In this document: positions 1-8,290 of the stretch, one piece after another
How the letters are laid out: each line of letters opens with the position of its first letter
Numbering within the stretch: position 1 is the stretch's first letter
Source of the DNA: Nonomuraea thailandensis
GTDB taxonomy: Bacteria > Actinomycetota > Actinomycetes > Streptosporangiales > Streptosporangiaceae
DNA length: 64,000 nucleotides
Assembly (NCBI RefSeq): GCF_024172165.1
Contig: NZ_JAMZEB010000002.1
Coordinates: 3,989,501-4,053,500 of the forward strand
Direction: 5' to 3'
Notes under the pieces: model-generated
Told to the model about the DNA's origin: nothing
The model's database searches: none
What the model saw: the letters and a program-made list of their open reading frames with translations, nothing else
Translations under genes and position numbers: made by a program

Positions 1-2096
1 CCCGGGGGGCTGTAGGTGACGCCGATGCCGCCGCCGGCCTCGGTGATGATCTCGCTCAGGCGCAGCCGGACGAACGGCGCCAGCCCGTCGCCCGTCTTGT
101 CCACCCGGTTGGCCATCTGCTCGCCGGAGAAGGTCACCGGCGGCATGGCCGCCGTGCCGCCCGCCTTTCCGGTCCGGGTGATCGAGCGCAGCCACATGGG
201 GGTCGATATCCCGTCGCCCGAGGCCGGGAAGTCCTGGGCCAGGGTCCAGGAGTCCACGTCCTTATAGGCGCCTGCGGTCAGCACCTTCGTGGTGATCCCC
301 GTCAGACGCATACGGCTCCAGAAGCTGGGCGAGTACTGGTCCTTGCACTCGGTCCCGGACGCGCACGCGCGGTCCTGCGGGGTGTCGGGCCAGTTCGCGG
401 CATGTGCCTCGTCGAAGGTCGAGCACCCGGTCAGACAGCGCTCGCTGACCTTGAAGTAGACCTGGCCCATGGCCTTGCCGGTGTAGACCGCGTCGGAACG
501 CAGCCCGTAGTCGATGTGGTCGAGGTAGCCACCGCGCACGTAGGACGTGTTGGTCGACGAGCCGGTGTTCTCGTCGAAGTTGCGGCCGTAGTGGTTGGTC
601 TCCTGGTTCCAGTAGTACGCGATCGCGTTGCCGCGGGGGTCCACCACGTAGTCCAGTTGCCAGCGCCACGCCTGCCGGCACCAGGCGGACGCGAAGGAGG
701 CCGCATGGCACGGCTCCCCTGGCTGGTTGCCGAACACCGGCACGGTCCAGGTGGAGTTGGTCACGGGATCGTCGGCCGCGGAGCCGTGCTCCGACCAGCC
801 GGGCAGCCGGTTGCGGCCGAAGAAGTACTGCGTGCCGTCGGTCGTGGTGATCTTCCAGTGCTCACCCGCGCCGTCCACGCCGCTCGTGCCCTGGTCGCCG
901 TTGGAGGCGCCGGTGAGCTTCTCCACCTTGTCGCCCGAGTCCTCCGCGGGATGCCAGCCCTTGCCGGACTCGTGGACCAGCTCGGTGGACTTGCCGTTCA
1001 GCGACAGGACGGCGTTGTCGGTGTACCAGCACAGGTCCCCCACCCTGGTGGTGTTGGTCGCCCCGGCCTTGTCCTTGTCGTCGTCGCACGCCTTGTAGCG
1101 TCGTTCGATGTAGCCCGGCTGCCAGTCCCAGCCGTCCCCGATCCAGCTCGGCTGGTTGTTGGACGCCGCCGTGCGGCCGTCCACCGCCTGCGAGGAGTAG
1201 TCGAGCGAGATCCCCGGCTGCAGCCCGCCCGGAACCGCGGGCACGGAGATGGGATGCCGCCAGGTGAAGGCGCCGGTGGAACCGCCGGAGCTCCAGCTGC
1301 CCGAGGGCTGCGAAGTGGTCGCCTTGTAGGTGCCCGACGAGCCCCCCGCCTCGGCGGCCACGGCCAGTACGGTCGCGGGGGCCGGCGCGCGCCCGCCGAT
1401 GCCGTTCGCCGCCGCCGGCGGTGTCACCTCCGCCGTCAGCGTTCCGGCCTCCGTGTCGTTGCGGGTCGCCAGGGGTTTGCCCGTGCCGCAGTTCCTGGCC
1501 GTGGGCGTGCTCCAGGCGCACTCGGGCAGCTCCACCAGCCGCAGCCGGCTCGCGAAGTCGCCGCCGAAGGCGTTGCGGTAGGCGGAGTAGTCCACCGTCA
1601 CGTTCAACGGCTGTCCGGCCCCGGCGCTGTCGGTCCGCCTGAGGGAGACCAGGGCCCCTTCGGCACCCGCCTGGCGTGCCCTCGCCCGGTCCGCGACGGA
1701 CACGTCGAACGTCGCTCCCGCGCCGGCGCCGAGGTTCCGGGCCGCACCGCCGGCCGGGGCGACACGCACCGGCAGGTCGCCGGCCCGCAGTTCCTCCGCG
1801 CCCTCCGCACGCAGAGCCACCTTGGCGGACCCGGCCTTCGGCCAGGTGACCTCGGACGGCTTCCACCGGTGCGCCGCCGCGTCGTCCCTCTTCTTCGCCC
1901 TGCCTTGCCCCACGGCCGTGACGGGCACCGCCTTGACGGGCACCGCCTTCTGCTGCGGCAGCGACGGCGAGGATGATCTCGCGTCACCCCGCACCGGCAC
2001 CGCCGTCGCTTGAGCCGGTAACAGAACCGTCAGTATCACGGCCACCACGGCGGCCACTGACGTGTGCCGGCCGGATCGTCTCACGCCCACACCCAC
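1..2096 (-). CDS. RHS/YD-repeat polymorphic toxin-like secreted protein, N-terminal part (runs off left edge)
   Basis: Reading leftward there is an open frame with no stop to the window edge, so only about the first 700 residues are present. It opens with a Sec signal peptide (positive VRRSGRH, hydrophobic AAVVAVILTVLLPAQATA, then a likely cleavage). A disordered stretch follows, then motifs typical of the N-terminal region of actinobacterial RHS-repeat proteins, such as FTWRHPISVPAVPGG, SLDYSSQAVDG, IGDGWDWQPGYIERRY and WKITTTDGTQYFFGRNRLPG. Family knowledge: these are large wall-associated or released proteins with a YD-repeat shell and a variable C-terminal toxin. The YD core and any toxin lie outside the window. 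Three in-frame GTG codons (2096, 2090, 2084) follow an AGGGGAAG element; 2096 was chosen by spacing. The function of this copy is inferred only. Confidence 0.75.
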   Translation of the reverse strand, partial: MGVGVRRSGRHTSVAAVVAVILTVLLPAQATAVPVRGDARSSSPSLPQQKAVPVKAVPVTAVGQGRAKKRDDAAAHRWKPSEVTWPKAGSAKVALRAEGAEELRAGDLPVRVAPAGGAARNLGAGAGATFDVSVADRARARQAGAEGALVSLRRTDSAGAGQPLNVTVDYSAYRNAFGGDFASRLRLVELPECAWSTPTARNCGTGKPLATRNDTEAGTLTAEVTPPAAANGIGGRAPAPATVLAVAAEAGGSSGTYKATTSQPSGSWSSGGSTGAFTWRHPISVPAVPGGLQPGISLDYSSQAVDGRTAASNNQPSWIGDGWDWQPGYIERRYKACDDDKDKAGATNTTRVGDLCWYTDNAVLSLNGKSTELVHESGKGWHPAEDSGDKVEKLTGASNGDQGTSGVDGAGEHWKITTTDGTQYFFGRNRLPGWSEHGSAADDPVTNSTWTVPVFGNQPGEPCHAASFASAWCRQAWRWQLDYVVDPRGNAIAYYWNQETNHYGRNFDENTGSSTNTSYVRGGYLDHIDYGLRSDAVYTGKAMGQVYFKVSERCLTGCSTFDEAHAANWPDTPQDRACASGTECKDQYSPSFWSRMRLTGITTKVLTAGAYKDVDSWTLAQDFPASGDGISTPMWLRSITRTGKAGGTAAMPPVTFSGEQMANRVDKTGDGLAPFVRLRLSEIITEAGGGIGVTYSPP

Positions 2097-2468
2097 GCCT
2101 TTCTTCCCCTGGCATCCGACCGCCCTGGCAGCACCACAGCGGACAGCCGCGGCGCGGACGGCAGACGCGAACCACGGCGATGGCGCCGCGGCGGACCTCG
2201 CCGGCCATGCCCGGCTCCGGAAAACGTCTACAGTTGCGCCCCCAGCCTGCTCTCGTGATCTGTCGAACTTCTGTCTCCTGAGCGGCCTCGGCCCATCAGC
2301 GCTGGTGACCGCCTGTGGCGAGGGGCGGGCTTGCATCCGGCCGGCGGGTATGAGGGGAGGCCGTCACGTGTCGCCGCGACGGCATCGGGTGGTTGCCACG
2401 GGCACGGAAGAGGAGCGGCAGGTTCGTTCGTCCCGACGGACGTCAGGCCCGTGGCGGGCCGGGGACGT
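2097..2468. other. Intergenic gap with no supported gene
   Basis: This 372-base stretch lies between the 5' end of the RHS-type gene and the 3' end of the AfsR-type gene, both on the minus strand. Open frames crossing it are shadows with arginine/proline-rich translations. It should contain the promoter of the RHS gene, but no convincing -10/-35 pair, tandem repeat or strong hairpin was recognised. Confidence 0.4.
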
Positions 2469-5285
2469 TCAGCTCCGCCGGTCGCACTCGGCTTCCAGCT
2501 CGGCCAGCCTGGTCTCGATTCGCGACGCGTCAGCGGGAGAGATGTTCCGGAAGAGGATGAGGGCCCGGCCCAGCGACTCCAGGGCCGCGTCGGACGAACC
2601 CGCCAGCAGTTGCGCCTCCGCCATCTGCGCCAGGGTCTCCGCTTCATAGATGAGCTCGTGCCCGGCGCGCATCCGCAGGGCCTGCTGGTAGTACACGACG
2701 GCCTGGTCCGGTTCACCGAGGCTTCGGTGCACGAACGCCAGGCTGTCCAGCGCCGCGGCGGCGCCCATGGCATCGCCCAGACGCTCGAGCAGCATATGGG
2801 CCTGAGCACAATGGTCACGGGCCGTGGCCAAGTCACCCAGTTGGGCCGAATACCAGCCCACGTTGTTGAGCGCCATCGCCTCACCGGCGCGGTGCCCGAT
2901 GAGACGGCAGACCCTCAGGGCTTCGAGACTGTGGGCAAGGGCCTCCTCGTTCTCGCCCTGCTGGCCTGAAAGGACCGAGAGCTCGGTCTCGACCACGGCC
3001 ATGCCGACGGCTTCGTCCGCGTCGCGGTAGAGGGCCAGCGCCCGCTCGAGGTGATCACGGGACTCCGCGAAGCGGCCCAGCCTGTTGAGCGCCTGCCCCA
3101 GCCCGAAGTGGGAGTAGGCGCGGGGCAGGTCTTCGCCGCCCCGCAGGGCTGCGGTCAGGGCGAGTTCGTGGATACGCGCCTGTTCGGGCAGCCTGCCGTA
3201 GCGATAGAAGTAGGTGCGCACGGCTCGGGCGAACTGCCAGGTGGGGACGTTCGCACCGGCCCCGGCGCTCTCCTCGACCGCGCTGATCAACACCCTGCGC
3301 TCCGCGTGGAACCAGCGGGTCGCCGCCTCGCTGTCGGTGAACTCGCAGACGGCCACTCCCTCCCCGGGGACGGGAACGGACAGCGGAATCTGGAAGAAGG
3401 GATTCAGCAGCAGATCACCCCGCATCGCCGAGTGCAGGTAGTGGTCCAGAACGCGGCGTCGCGCGGCGTCCTTGCCGGCCGGGCCGATCTCCGTGACGGC
3501 CAGTCCGCAGGCGTAGGCCCACACCAGGTCGTGCGCGCCGAACCGGTCCTGGCCCAGCGAGCTGATCAGATGGCTCCTGACGAGTTCGGACATCACGCGC
3601 CTCGCACGCGACAGGTCCGTTCCCAGCAGGCTGGCGGCGGCCGCCAGCGTGATCTCCGGATTGACGTGCAGGCCCAGGAGGCGGAAGAGGCGGCCGGCGT
3701 CGGGGGTGAGTGACCGCAAGGACCAGGAGAACACGGCCTCCAGGTCGCTCCTGTCCTCTCCTAGTGAGAACGCCTCCAGCCGGTGCTCCGGACGCGCCAA
3801 GTCGTCGGACATGACGGAGGCCGGATCATGGGCATGCGCGACCATCCGGGCCAGCACTATGTTGAGGGCCAGAGGTAACCCTCCGCACACGTCGATGATC
3901 TTCTGGAGCGTGGCCTGCTCAAGGGTCGTCGCGATGTCCGCGAGCCGTCGGATGATCAGTTCGCCGGCGTGCTCCGCCGTGAGCGGATCGAGAGTGACGA
4001 GCCGTACCGCGTACCCGACCACGAGGTCCGGCAGGACGTTCCGGCTGGTGATGACGACCAAGGAACCAGGAGATCCGGGAATCAGCGAGCGGACCTGCTC
4101 CGAGTCCCGGGCGTTGTCCAGAACGATGATCATCCGGCGGTCCGCCAGGAGACCGCGGAACATCCCGACCCGGGCGTCGAACGTCGCCGGGATACGCGTC
4201 GCGGGGACCCCGAGCGACTCCAGCATCGTCCGCAGCGCGTCGCCGGGGGTGACGGGCGCGTCGTCGGGGCCGAAGCCGCGCAGGTCCAGGTGGAGCTGAC
4301 CGTCCGGGAACCGCCGGCGGTTGGCGAGACACCAGCGCACCGCGAGCGCCGACTTCCCCACCCCGCCCATCCCCGCGATCAGGCAGATTAGGGGCGAGCC
4401 GGCGTCTCCGGACGAGAAGGCGTCGAGGTGGCTCTGCAGCTGCGCGGTCTCGGCCCACCGGCCGGTGAAGTGCTCGACGTCAGGAGGCAGCTGGCACGGC
4501 ACCTCCCACCCCGGCTGGGAAGGTGACGCGTCGCTCCGCCGGTCGGTTCCCGTCTCACATCCCAGCGCTTCGAGGTGCGCGCGCTGCAGCTCCGCCCCCG
4601 GTTCAAGGCCGAGTTCCGCGACGAACTGCTCGCGTACGCGTCTGTACAACCGGAGCGCGTCCGCACGCCGGCCGGAGCGGTGCAGGGCCGTCAGGAGCAG
4701 AGCGGCCATACGCTCACGCAGCGGGTGGTGGGGGTGCAGAGGCGTGAGCGCGAGCACGACATGCTCGTACCGCCCGGCTTCCAGATCGAGCTCCGCGAGT
4801 GATTCCACGGCGGCCAGCCGCTCTTCCTCCAGCGCGGGCACCATGGTGTTCGCGAGCCAGTCGCCCGCCGCGTCGGCGAACGGAAGACCGCTCCACTCGT
4901 TGAGGGCGCATTCGAGCAGACCGGCAGCCGTCGCCGGGCCGGCCGCCTGCGCGGCACGGACGAACTGCCGGAACCGGTGGAGGTCCACGGACTCCGGCTC
5001 GGCCACGAGCGCGTAACCCGACGACGACGTGGTGAGCTCCGCCGCGTCGTGCTGTTTCAGGAACTGGCGCAGACGGGATATCTGCACCTGGATCGAATTA
5101 CGAGCCGCGCTCGGCGGATTCTCCCCCCACAGCGCCGTGACCAGTTTCCCGGCCGACACGACATGGCCCGGGGTGAGGAGCAACGTCGCCAGAACGGTCC
5201 GCTGCTGCGGGGTGCTCGGCCTGTCCACCACTCCTCCACGGCTCAGGCCGATCGGCCCCAGCACGCGGAAACGGGCGTCGTTCAT
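2469..5285 (-). CDS. AfsR/SARP-family transcriptional regulator with NB-ARC and TPR domains
   Basis: A 938-residue multidomain regulator. Residues 1-95 are an OmpR-type winged helix (FRVLGPIGL; QQRTVLATLLLTPGHVVS; LVTALWGENPP). Residues 98-245 are the bacterial transcriptional activation domain (VDLHRFRQFV, LRERMAALLLTALHRSGRRADALRLY). An NB-ARC/STAND ATPase follows, with Walker A GMGGVGKSALAV near residue 305 and the GGLPLAL motif near 470. The C-terminal third is TPR helices. Family knowledge: AfsR-type proteins bind direct repeats overlapping -35 regions and activate antibiotic genes, with ATPase and TPR parts modulating activity. The ATG follows GAAGGTGATGGT. The gene is divergent from a small SARP at 5494. 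A rare TTA leucine codon sits at 3876-3878, within GGLPLAL. The target is unknown. Confidence 0.9.
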   Translation of the reverse strand: MNDARFRVLGPIGLSRGGVVDRPSTPQQRTVLATLLLTPGHVVSAGKLVTALWGENPPSAARNSIQVQISRLRQFLKQHDAAELTTSSSGYALVAEPESVDLHRFRQFVRAAQAAGPATAAGLLECALNEWSGLPFADAAGDWLANTMVPALEEERLAAVESLAELDLEAGRYEHVVLALTPLHPHHPLRERMAALLLTALHRSGRRADALRLYRRVREQFVAELGLEPGAELQRAHLEALGCETGTDRRSDASPSQPGWEVPCQLPPDVEHFTGRWAETAQLQSHLDAFSSGDAGSPLICLIAGMGGVGKSALAVRWCLANRRRFPDGQLHLDLRGFGPDDAPVTPGDALRTMLESLGVPATRIPATFDARVGMFRGLLADRRMIIVLDNARDSEQVRSLIPGSPGSLVVITSRNVLPDLVVGYAVRLVTLDPLTAEHAGELIIRRLADIATTLEQATLQKIIDVCGGLPLALNIVLARMVAHAHDPASVMSDDLARPEHRLEAFSLGEDRSDLEAVFSWSLRSLTPDAGRLFRLLGLHVNPEITLAAAASLLGTDLSRARRVMSELVRSHLISSLGQDRFGAHDLVWAYACGLAVTEIGPAGKDAARRRVLDHYLHSAMRGDLLLNPFFQIPLSVPVPGEGVAVCEFTDSEAATRWFHAERRVLISAVEESAGAGANVPTWQFARAVRTYFYRYGRLPEQARIHELALTAALRGGEDLPRAYSHFGLGQALNRLGRFAESRDHLERALALYRDADEAVGMAVVETELSVLSGQQGENEEALAHSLEALRVCRLIGHRAGEAMALNNVGWYSAQLGDLATARDHCAQAHMLLERLGDAMGAAAALDSLAFVHRSLGEPDQAVVYYQQALRMRAGHELIYEAETLAQMAEAQLLAGSSDAALESLGRALILFRNISPADASRIETRLAELEAECDRRS

Positions 5286-5493
5286 ACCATCACCTTCTGG
5301 TCATCGACAACGCTCGAGGGCGATCTTGGTGCCGGATATTACCCGGCTTTCAGCATGGGATCAGCGAGTTTTAAGTGCCCTGGGTGACATTGCGGTCAAG
5401 CGGGGCGGCCCGGTTCGTGGTCCGGTTCGTGCGCGCGACGGAGCGCGCCCGACACACCGCGAATTCCCTACGAGGTGCAGGAGGCCAGGCCGG
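5286..5493. promoter_or_regulatory. Divergent SARP/AfsR promoter region with direct repeat
   Basis: The 208 bases separate two divergently transcribed SARP-family genes. A perfect 10-base direct repeat, CCGGTTCGTG, occurs at 5410-5419 and 5422-5431 (12-base period), about 70 bases upstream of the small SARP start. SARPs bind short direct repeats spaced by about a helical turn, so this is a candidate autoregulatory site. The 12-base rather than 11-base period makes this tentative. The small SARP has a good ribosome binding site (GGAGG, 9 bases before ATG). Confidence 0.4.
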
Positions 5494-6285
5494 ATGAAGA
5501 TACGTCTACTGGGGGCGGTAGAGGCGCACGGACGCGACGGGAACATCCGGCTGCCCTCGGAGAGCACCCGCGCGCTCCTCGCTCTGCTGGCATGGCAGCC
5601 GAACACGTTCCTCCCGGATGAACGGGCGGCGGAGGACATCTGGGGTTGTAAGCAGCCGTTACATCCCACGGCCGCCCTCTACACGTGCGCGAATCGCCTC
5701 CGCGCAGCGATCGCCGAGCCCGGGCAGTCTCCAAGGCACAGTGTCGTGTCGCGTCAGCGCGGGGGCTACCATCTGCTCGTCGATCCTCATGACGTCGATC
5801 TCCATCGCTTTCGCCGATTACTCGTCCAGGCAGGACAGGCCGTACACCGTGACGACGACATGGAAGCTCTCGAGCTGTACGACACGGCGGGCGCCCTCTG
5901 GTCCGGCACTCCCCTGTCGAGTCTCTCCACCGAGTGGGCGGCCAGGGTCCGCGTCGCGCTGGAAAGGGAGTGGCTCAGCGCGCGGACGAGCAGGCTCGCG
6001 GTCCTGCTCCGGATGAACCGGCAGGGGGAGGCGATCCCGGAACTCTTCGATCTGGCCGACGGGAATCCGCTCGACGAGAGGATCGCGGCCATGCTGATGC
6101 TCTCTCTGCACCGGGACGGACGCCAACGCGATGCGCTCCGCTGTTACGCGAGGATCCGTGCGGCGCTGGTCGAGGAGCTGGGCGACGAACCGGGAGCGGA
6201 GCTCAGGCTCCTGCACACGCGGATGATCAGCCGTGATCATGGCCTCGTACGGACCGGCGGGCCCCGTACGGCCGGGAGGGTTTGA
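5494..6285 (+). CDS. Small SARP transcriptional activator (winged helix + BTAD), two TTA codons
   Basis: A 263-residue protein with only the two SARP core domains. An OmpR-type winged helix occupies about residues 1-95 (KIRLLGAVEAHG; STRALLALLAWQPN; Y92-H-L-L-V-D-P-H-D-V-D-L-H-R-F), and a BTAD occupies about 100-250 (ALELYDTAGALWSGTPL; LDERIAAMLMLSLHRDGRQRDALRCYARIRAALVEELG). This matches the size of ActII-ORF4/RedD-type pathway activators. ATG 5494 was chosen because GGAGG lies 9 bases upstream; the frame stays open further upstream but without SARP sequence. Two TTA codons, 56 (5659-5661) and 109 (5818-5820), would make translation depend on a bldA-type leucyl tRNA. Divergent from the AfsR-type gene at 5285. 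No biosynthetic cluster is immediately adjacent, so its regulon is unknown. Confidence 0.88.
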   Translation: MKIRLLGAVEAHGRDGNIRLPSESTRALLALLAWQPNTFLPDERAAEDIWGCKQPLHPTAALYTCANRLRAAIAEPGQSPRHSVVSRQRGGYHLLVDPHDVDLHRFRRLLVQAGQAVHRDDDMEALELYDTAGALWSGTPLSSLSTEWAARVRVALEREWLSARTSRLAVLLRMNRQGEAIPELFDLADGNPLDERIAAMLMLSLHRDGRQRDALRCYARIRAALVEELGDEPGAELRLLHTRMISRDHGLVRTGGPRTAGRV

Positions 6286-6489
6286 GGAGCAGGTGCTTCT
6301 TCTGCGGCGCTGGTGTATGGACAGCCGCGATCCGGGTGAAGACAACCGGCCCGGCCGGTGGCGCGGCGGCCGTAGAAGGCGGCACGGAGGACTCCAGCAG
6401 CTCACACGCGCGCTTGACGCTGTGGCCGACCGGGCGCGGTCGCCTGAGTGAAGCGCCGTACAGGTGGACGTGCATCTGTACGCCGCGTG

Positions 6490-6640
6490 CTGCCCCTCTA
6501 CGGCCCCAGCGGCCCCGGCGACCTCGGCTGTCCGCCCGACGAGCAACGGATGTACACCCCGCTGCGCAGCACGAGCGACGCCGCGCGCAGCTGGGAGATC
6601 TCCGAGCAACTGACCGGGATCGCCCGTCCCTCCCCCGCCA
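6490..6640 (+). pseudogene. Remnant of a short-chain dehydrogenase/reductase C-terminus
   Basis: In the plus frame from about 6496 the translation reads LYGPSGPGDLG and then AARSWEISEQLTGIA. The latter closely resembles the C-terminal helix of many actinobacterial SDR oxidoreductases (typically ARRLWEVSEELTGV). No Rossmann GxxxGxG motif or YxxxK catalytic pair is found upstream, and the frame continues without a sensible start into the next gene's antisense. It is therefore read as a decayed gene end. The rest of 6286-6645 shows nothing recognisable. Confidence 0.4.
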
Positions 6641-6645
6641 GGCTC

Positions 6646-7482
6646 CTAGCCCGCCGTCGGGTCGACCTCGCCGAACGTCGTGCCCACGGCGATGTTGTCA
6701 TGGAAGACGGTACGGCTCTCGACGTCGGTCGGCCCGGTGTTCCAGGCGGGCTTGTAGACGCCCCACTTCAGGTAGCCCTGGGTGGTGGCGTCGTCGTTGA
6801 AGGTGTTGGGGCCGGTGGCGGTCACGACCTTGCGCCAGCCGGGGCTCTTGTGGGTCTGGTGCCAGCCGTCGATGCCGCCCTTGCTGTCGTGGCTCCACCT
6901 GAACCTGAAGACGAAGTCGTGCCACTGCCCCGGCTTCACCTCGGCCAGGTCGAAGCTCACCTTGCGCACCGACTCCGGGGTGGAGCAGGCGTTGCCGTCG
7001 GAGTTGACCCGCAGCCGCCACTTGCCCGACGGCTGGACGCTGAGGAAGGCGCTGGGGGCCTTGTCGGCCTCGCACTTGTCGCGCCAGGGCTTCCACTGGA
7101 AGAGGATGTCCTCCCTGGAGTCGTTCTGCCAGCTGCTCGCCAGGTAGATGCTGAAGCCGTAGTAGACGGTCTTGCCGGTGCGGAAGTGGCTGCTCTCGAT
7201 GTCCATCGTGTGGCTTTCCGCCCGGGTGCCGCCGGCGACCGCCGCGTCGCCGTACTTGAGGTGGCTGCGGATGGCGTACTTCCCGGTCCTCGGCAGGTCG
7301 TCGACCTGGATCGAGTGCGGGCAGCACGCGTTCACCCCCAGCTCGGCGTGCCCGGAGGTCCTGGTGCCGCTCTCGTAGCCGAAGCGGAGAGCGGCGGCCG
7401 ACGCGTGGGCGCTGCCCGGCCAGAGGCTGACTGCGGCGAGCACGGCAAGGGCCGCGGACATCGGCTTCGGTAGTGCGGGCAC
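6646..7482 (-). CDS. Secreted polysaccharide lyase (heparin lyase I-like fold)
   Basis: A 278-residue secreted protein. The start chosen is GTG 7482, preceded by GAGGAG at 10-base spacing. It gives a compact Sec signal peptide (PMSAALAVLAAVSLWPGSAHA). The in-frame upstream extension to 7575 lacks signal-peptide character. The mature part matches the jelly-roll polysaccharide lyase family that includes heparin lyase I-like and glucuronan lyases: YGFSIYLASSW, ILFQWKPWRD, W-x-DFVFRFRWSHD, YLKWGVYKPAWN and VFHDNIAVGTTFGEVDP at the C-terminus. It would cleave an extracellular uronic-acid polymer by beta-elimination; the exact substrate cannot be read from sequence. It stands alone with no sugar transporter nearby. 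Confidence 0.72.
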   Translation of the reverse strand: MPALPKPMSAALAVLAAVSLWPGSAHASAAALRFGYESGTRTSGHAELGVNACCPHSIQVDDLPRTGKYAIRSHLKYGDAAVAGGTRAESHTMDIESSHFRTGKTVYYGFSIYLASSWQNDSREDILFQWKPWRDKCEADKAPSAFLSVQPSGKWRLRVNSDGNACSTPESVRKVSFDLAEVKPGQWHDFVFRFRWSHDSKGGIDGWHQTHKSPGWRKVVTATGPNTFNDDATTQGYLKWGVYKPAWNTGPTDVESRTVFHDNIAVGTTFGEVDPTAG

Positions 7483-7653
7483 GTGGGCTTGGCTCCTCGG
7501 TCGGGACGGCGTCATCACGCCAGGCGGAACGACGGCGCGGTCCCCCTCGGCCCGCGTCGTCAGCGTGCCGGCCACTCTAGAAGCTGATCATCCGGCCCGC
7601 CACCGCCGGCGCCCGGCACGATACCCAGGACATACCGCGCGAGGGGTGCACGC

Positions 7654-8238
7654 TCATTCCGCTTCGGGGATGACCCCGCACAGGTAGGTGGAGCCCTCCA
7701 GCAGCTCCGGGGTCAGCGTGATGCCGGTGAGATGCTCGGCCAGCAGGAACGCCGGCCCGTCGCTGGGACAGAGATCCCTGTAGCCGGCGCCGAACCGCCG
7801 CATGGCCGGCGCGATCTCGTCCGGCACCTCCTCCGCGTAACCCTCGTCGGCGAGGAACCAGAACCGGATCTCCCCGTCCTCGCTCCAGTAGAAGAACTCG
7901 ACGCCTTCGACGTCGCGGAAGTGGGAGACGAGGCGGGTTCCCGCCGACAACGAGGTGATGATCCGCTCATCGGCGCCGAGCCCGCCGTTGGGCTCGACGA
8001 CGAACGCCCAGTCGCCGATGGCCGTGACGCCGGGGAACGCCTTGTCGTAGCCCTGCCGGTAGGCGGCCTCGATCAGCTGCTCGAGCGTCATGGGCGTGAA
8101 GCCCTCCGGCCGGCCACCGAGCCGGGCCACCAGTTGCTCAGGCGCCAGGCCGCGGACGTAGGTGAAGCAGTAGGCCTCCGCCAGCTCGGGGAAGCGCTCG
8201 TAGGAGAACCAGGCGTGGCCGCCGGGGGTCGCGATCAT
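7654..8238 (-). CDS. DUF6461-type protein of unknown function
   Basis: A 194-residue soluble acidic protein with no signal peptide or membrane segment. The opening (PGGHAWFSYERFPELAEAYCFTYVRGLAPEQLVARLGG) and middle (AIGDWAFVVEPNGG, GTRLVSHFRDVEGVEFFYWSEDGEIRFWF) are characteristic of the DUF6461 family, widespread as short proteins in Streptomyces and relatives. The first half often matches a WALAEPNG-type pattern seen in self/non-self immunity-like proteins, but no biochemical role is established. It is encoded 52 bases downstream of the P450 gene on the same strand, so co-transcription is possible. The ATG start is well defined by the conserved N-terminus. Confidence 0.65.
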   Translation of the reverse strand: MIATPGGHAWFSYERFPELAEAYCFTYVRGLAPEQLVARLGGRPEGFTPMTLEQLIEAAYRQGYDKAFPGVTAIGDWAFVVEPNGGLGADERIITSLSAGTRLVSHFRDVEGVEFFYWSEDGEIRFWFLADEGYAEEVPDEIAPAMRRFGAGYRDLCPSDGPAFLLAEHLTGITLTPELLEGSTYLCGVIPEAE

Positions 8239-8290
8239 GCCGTCATGCTCGCAGCAGCGTGCCTCCCGGCGGTAGCCCCGCGCTCGCCGG

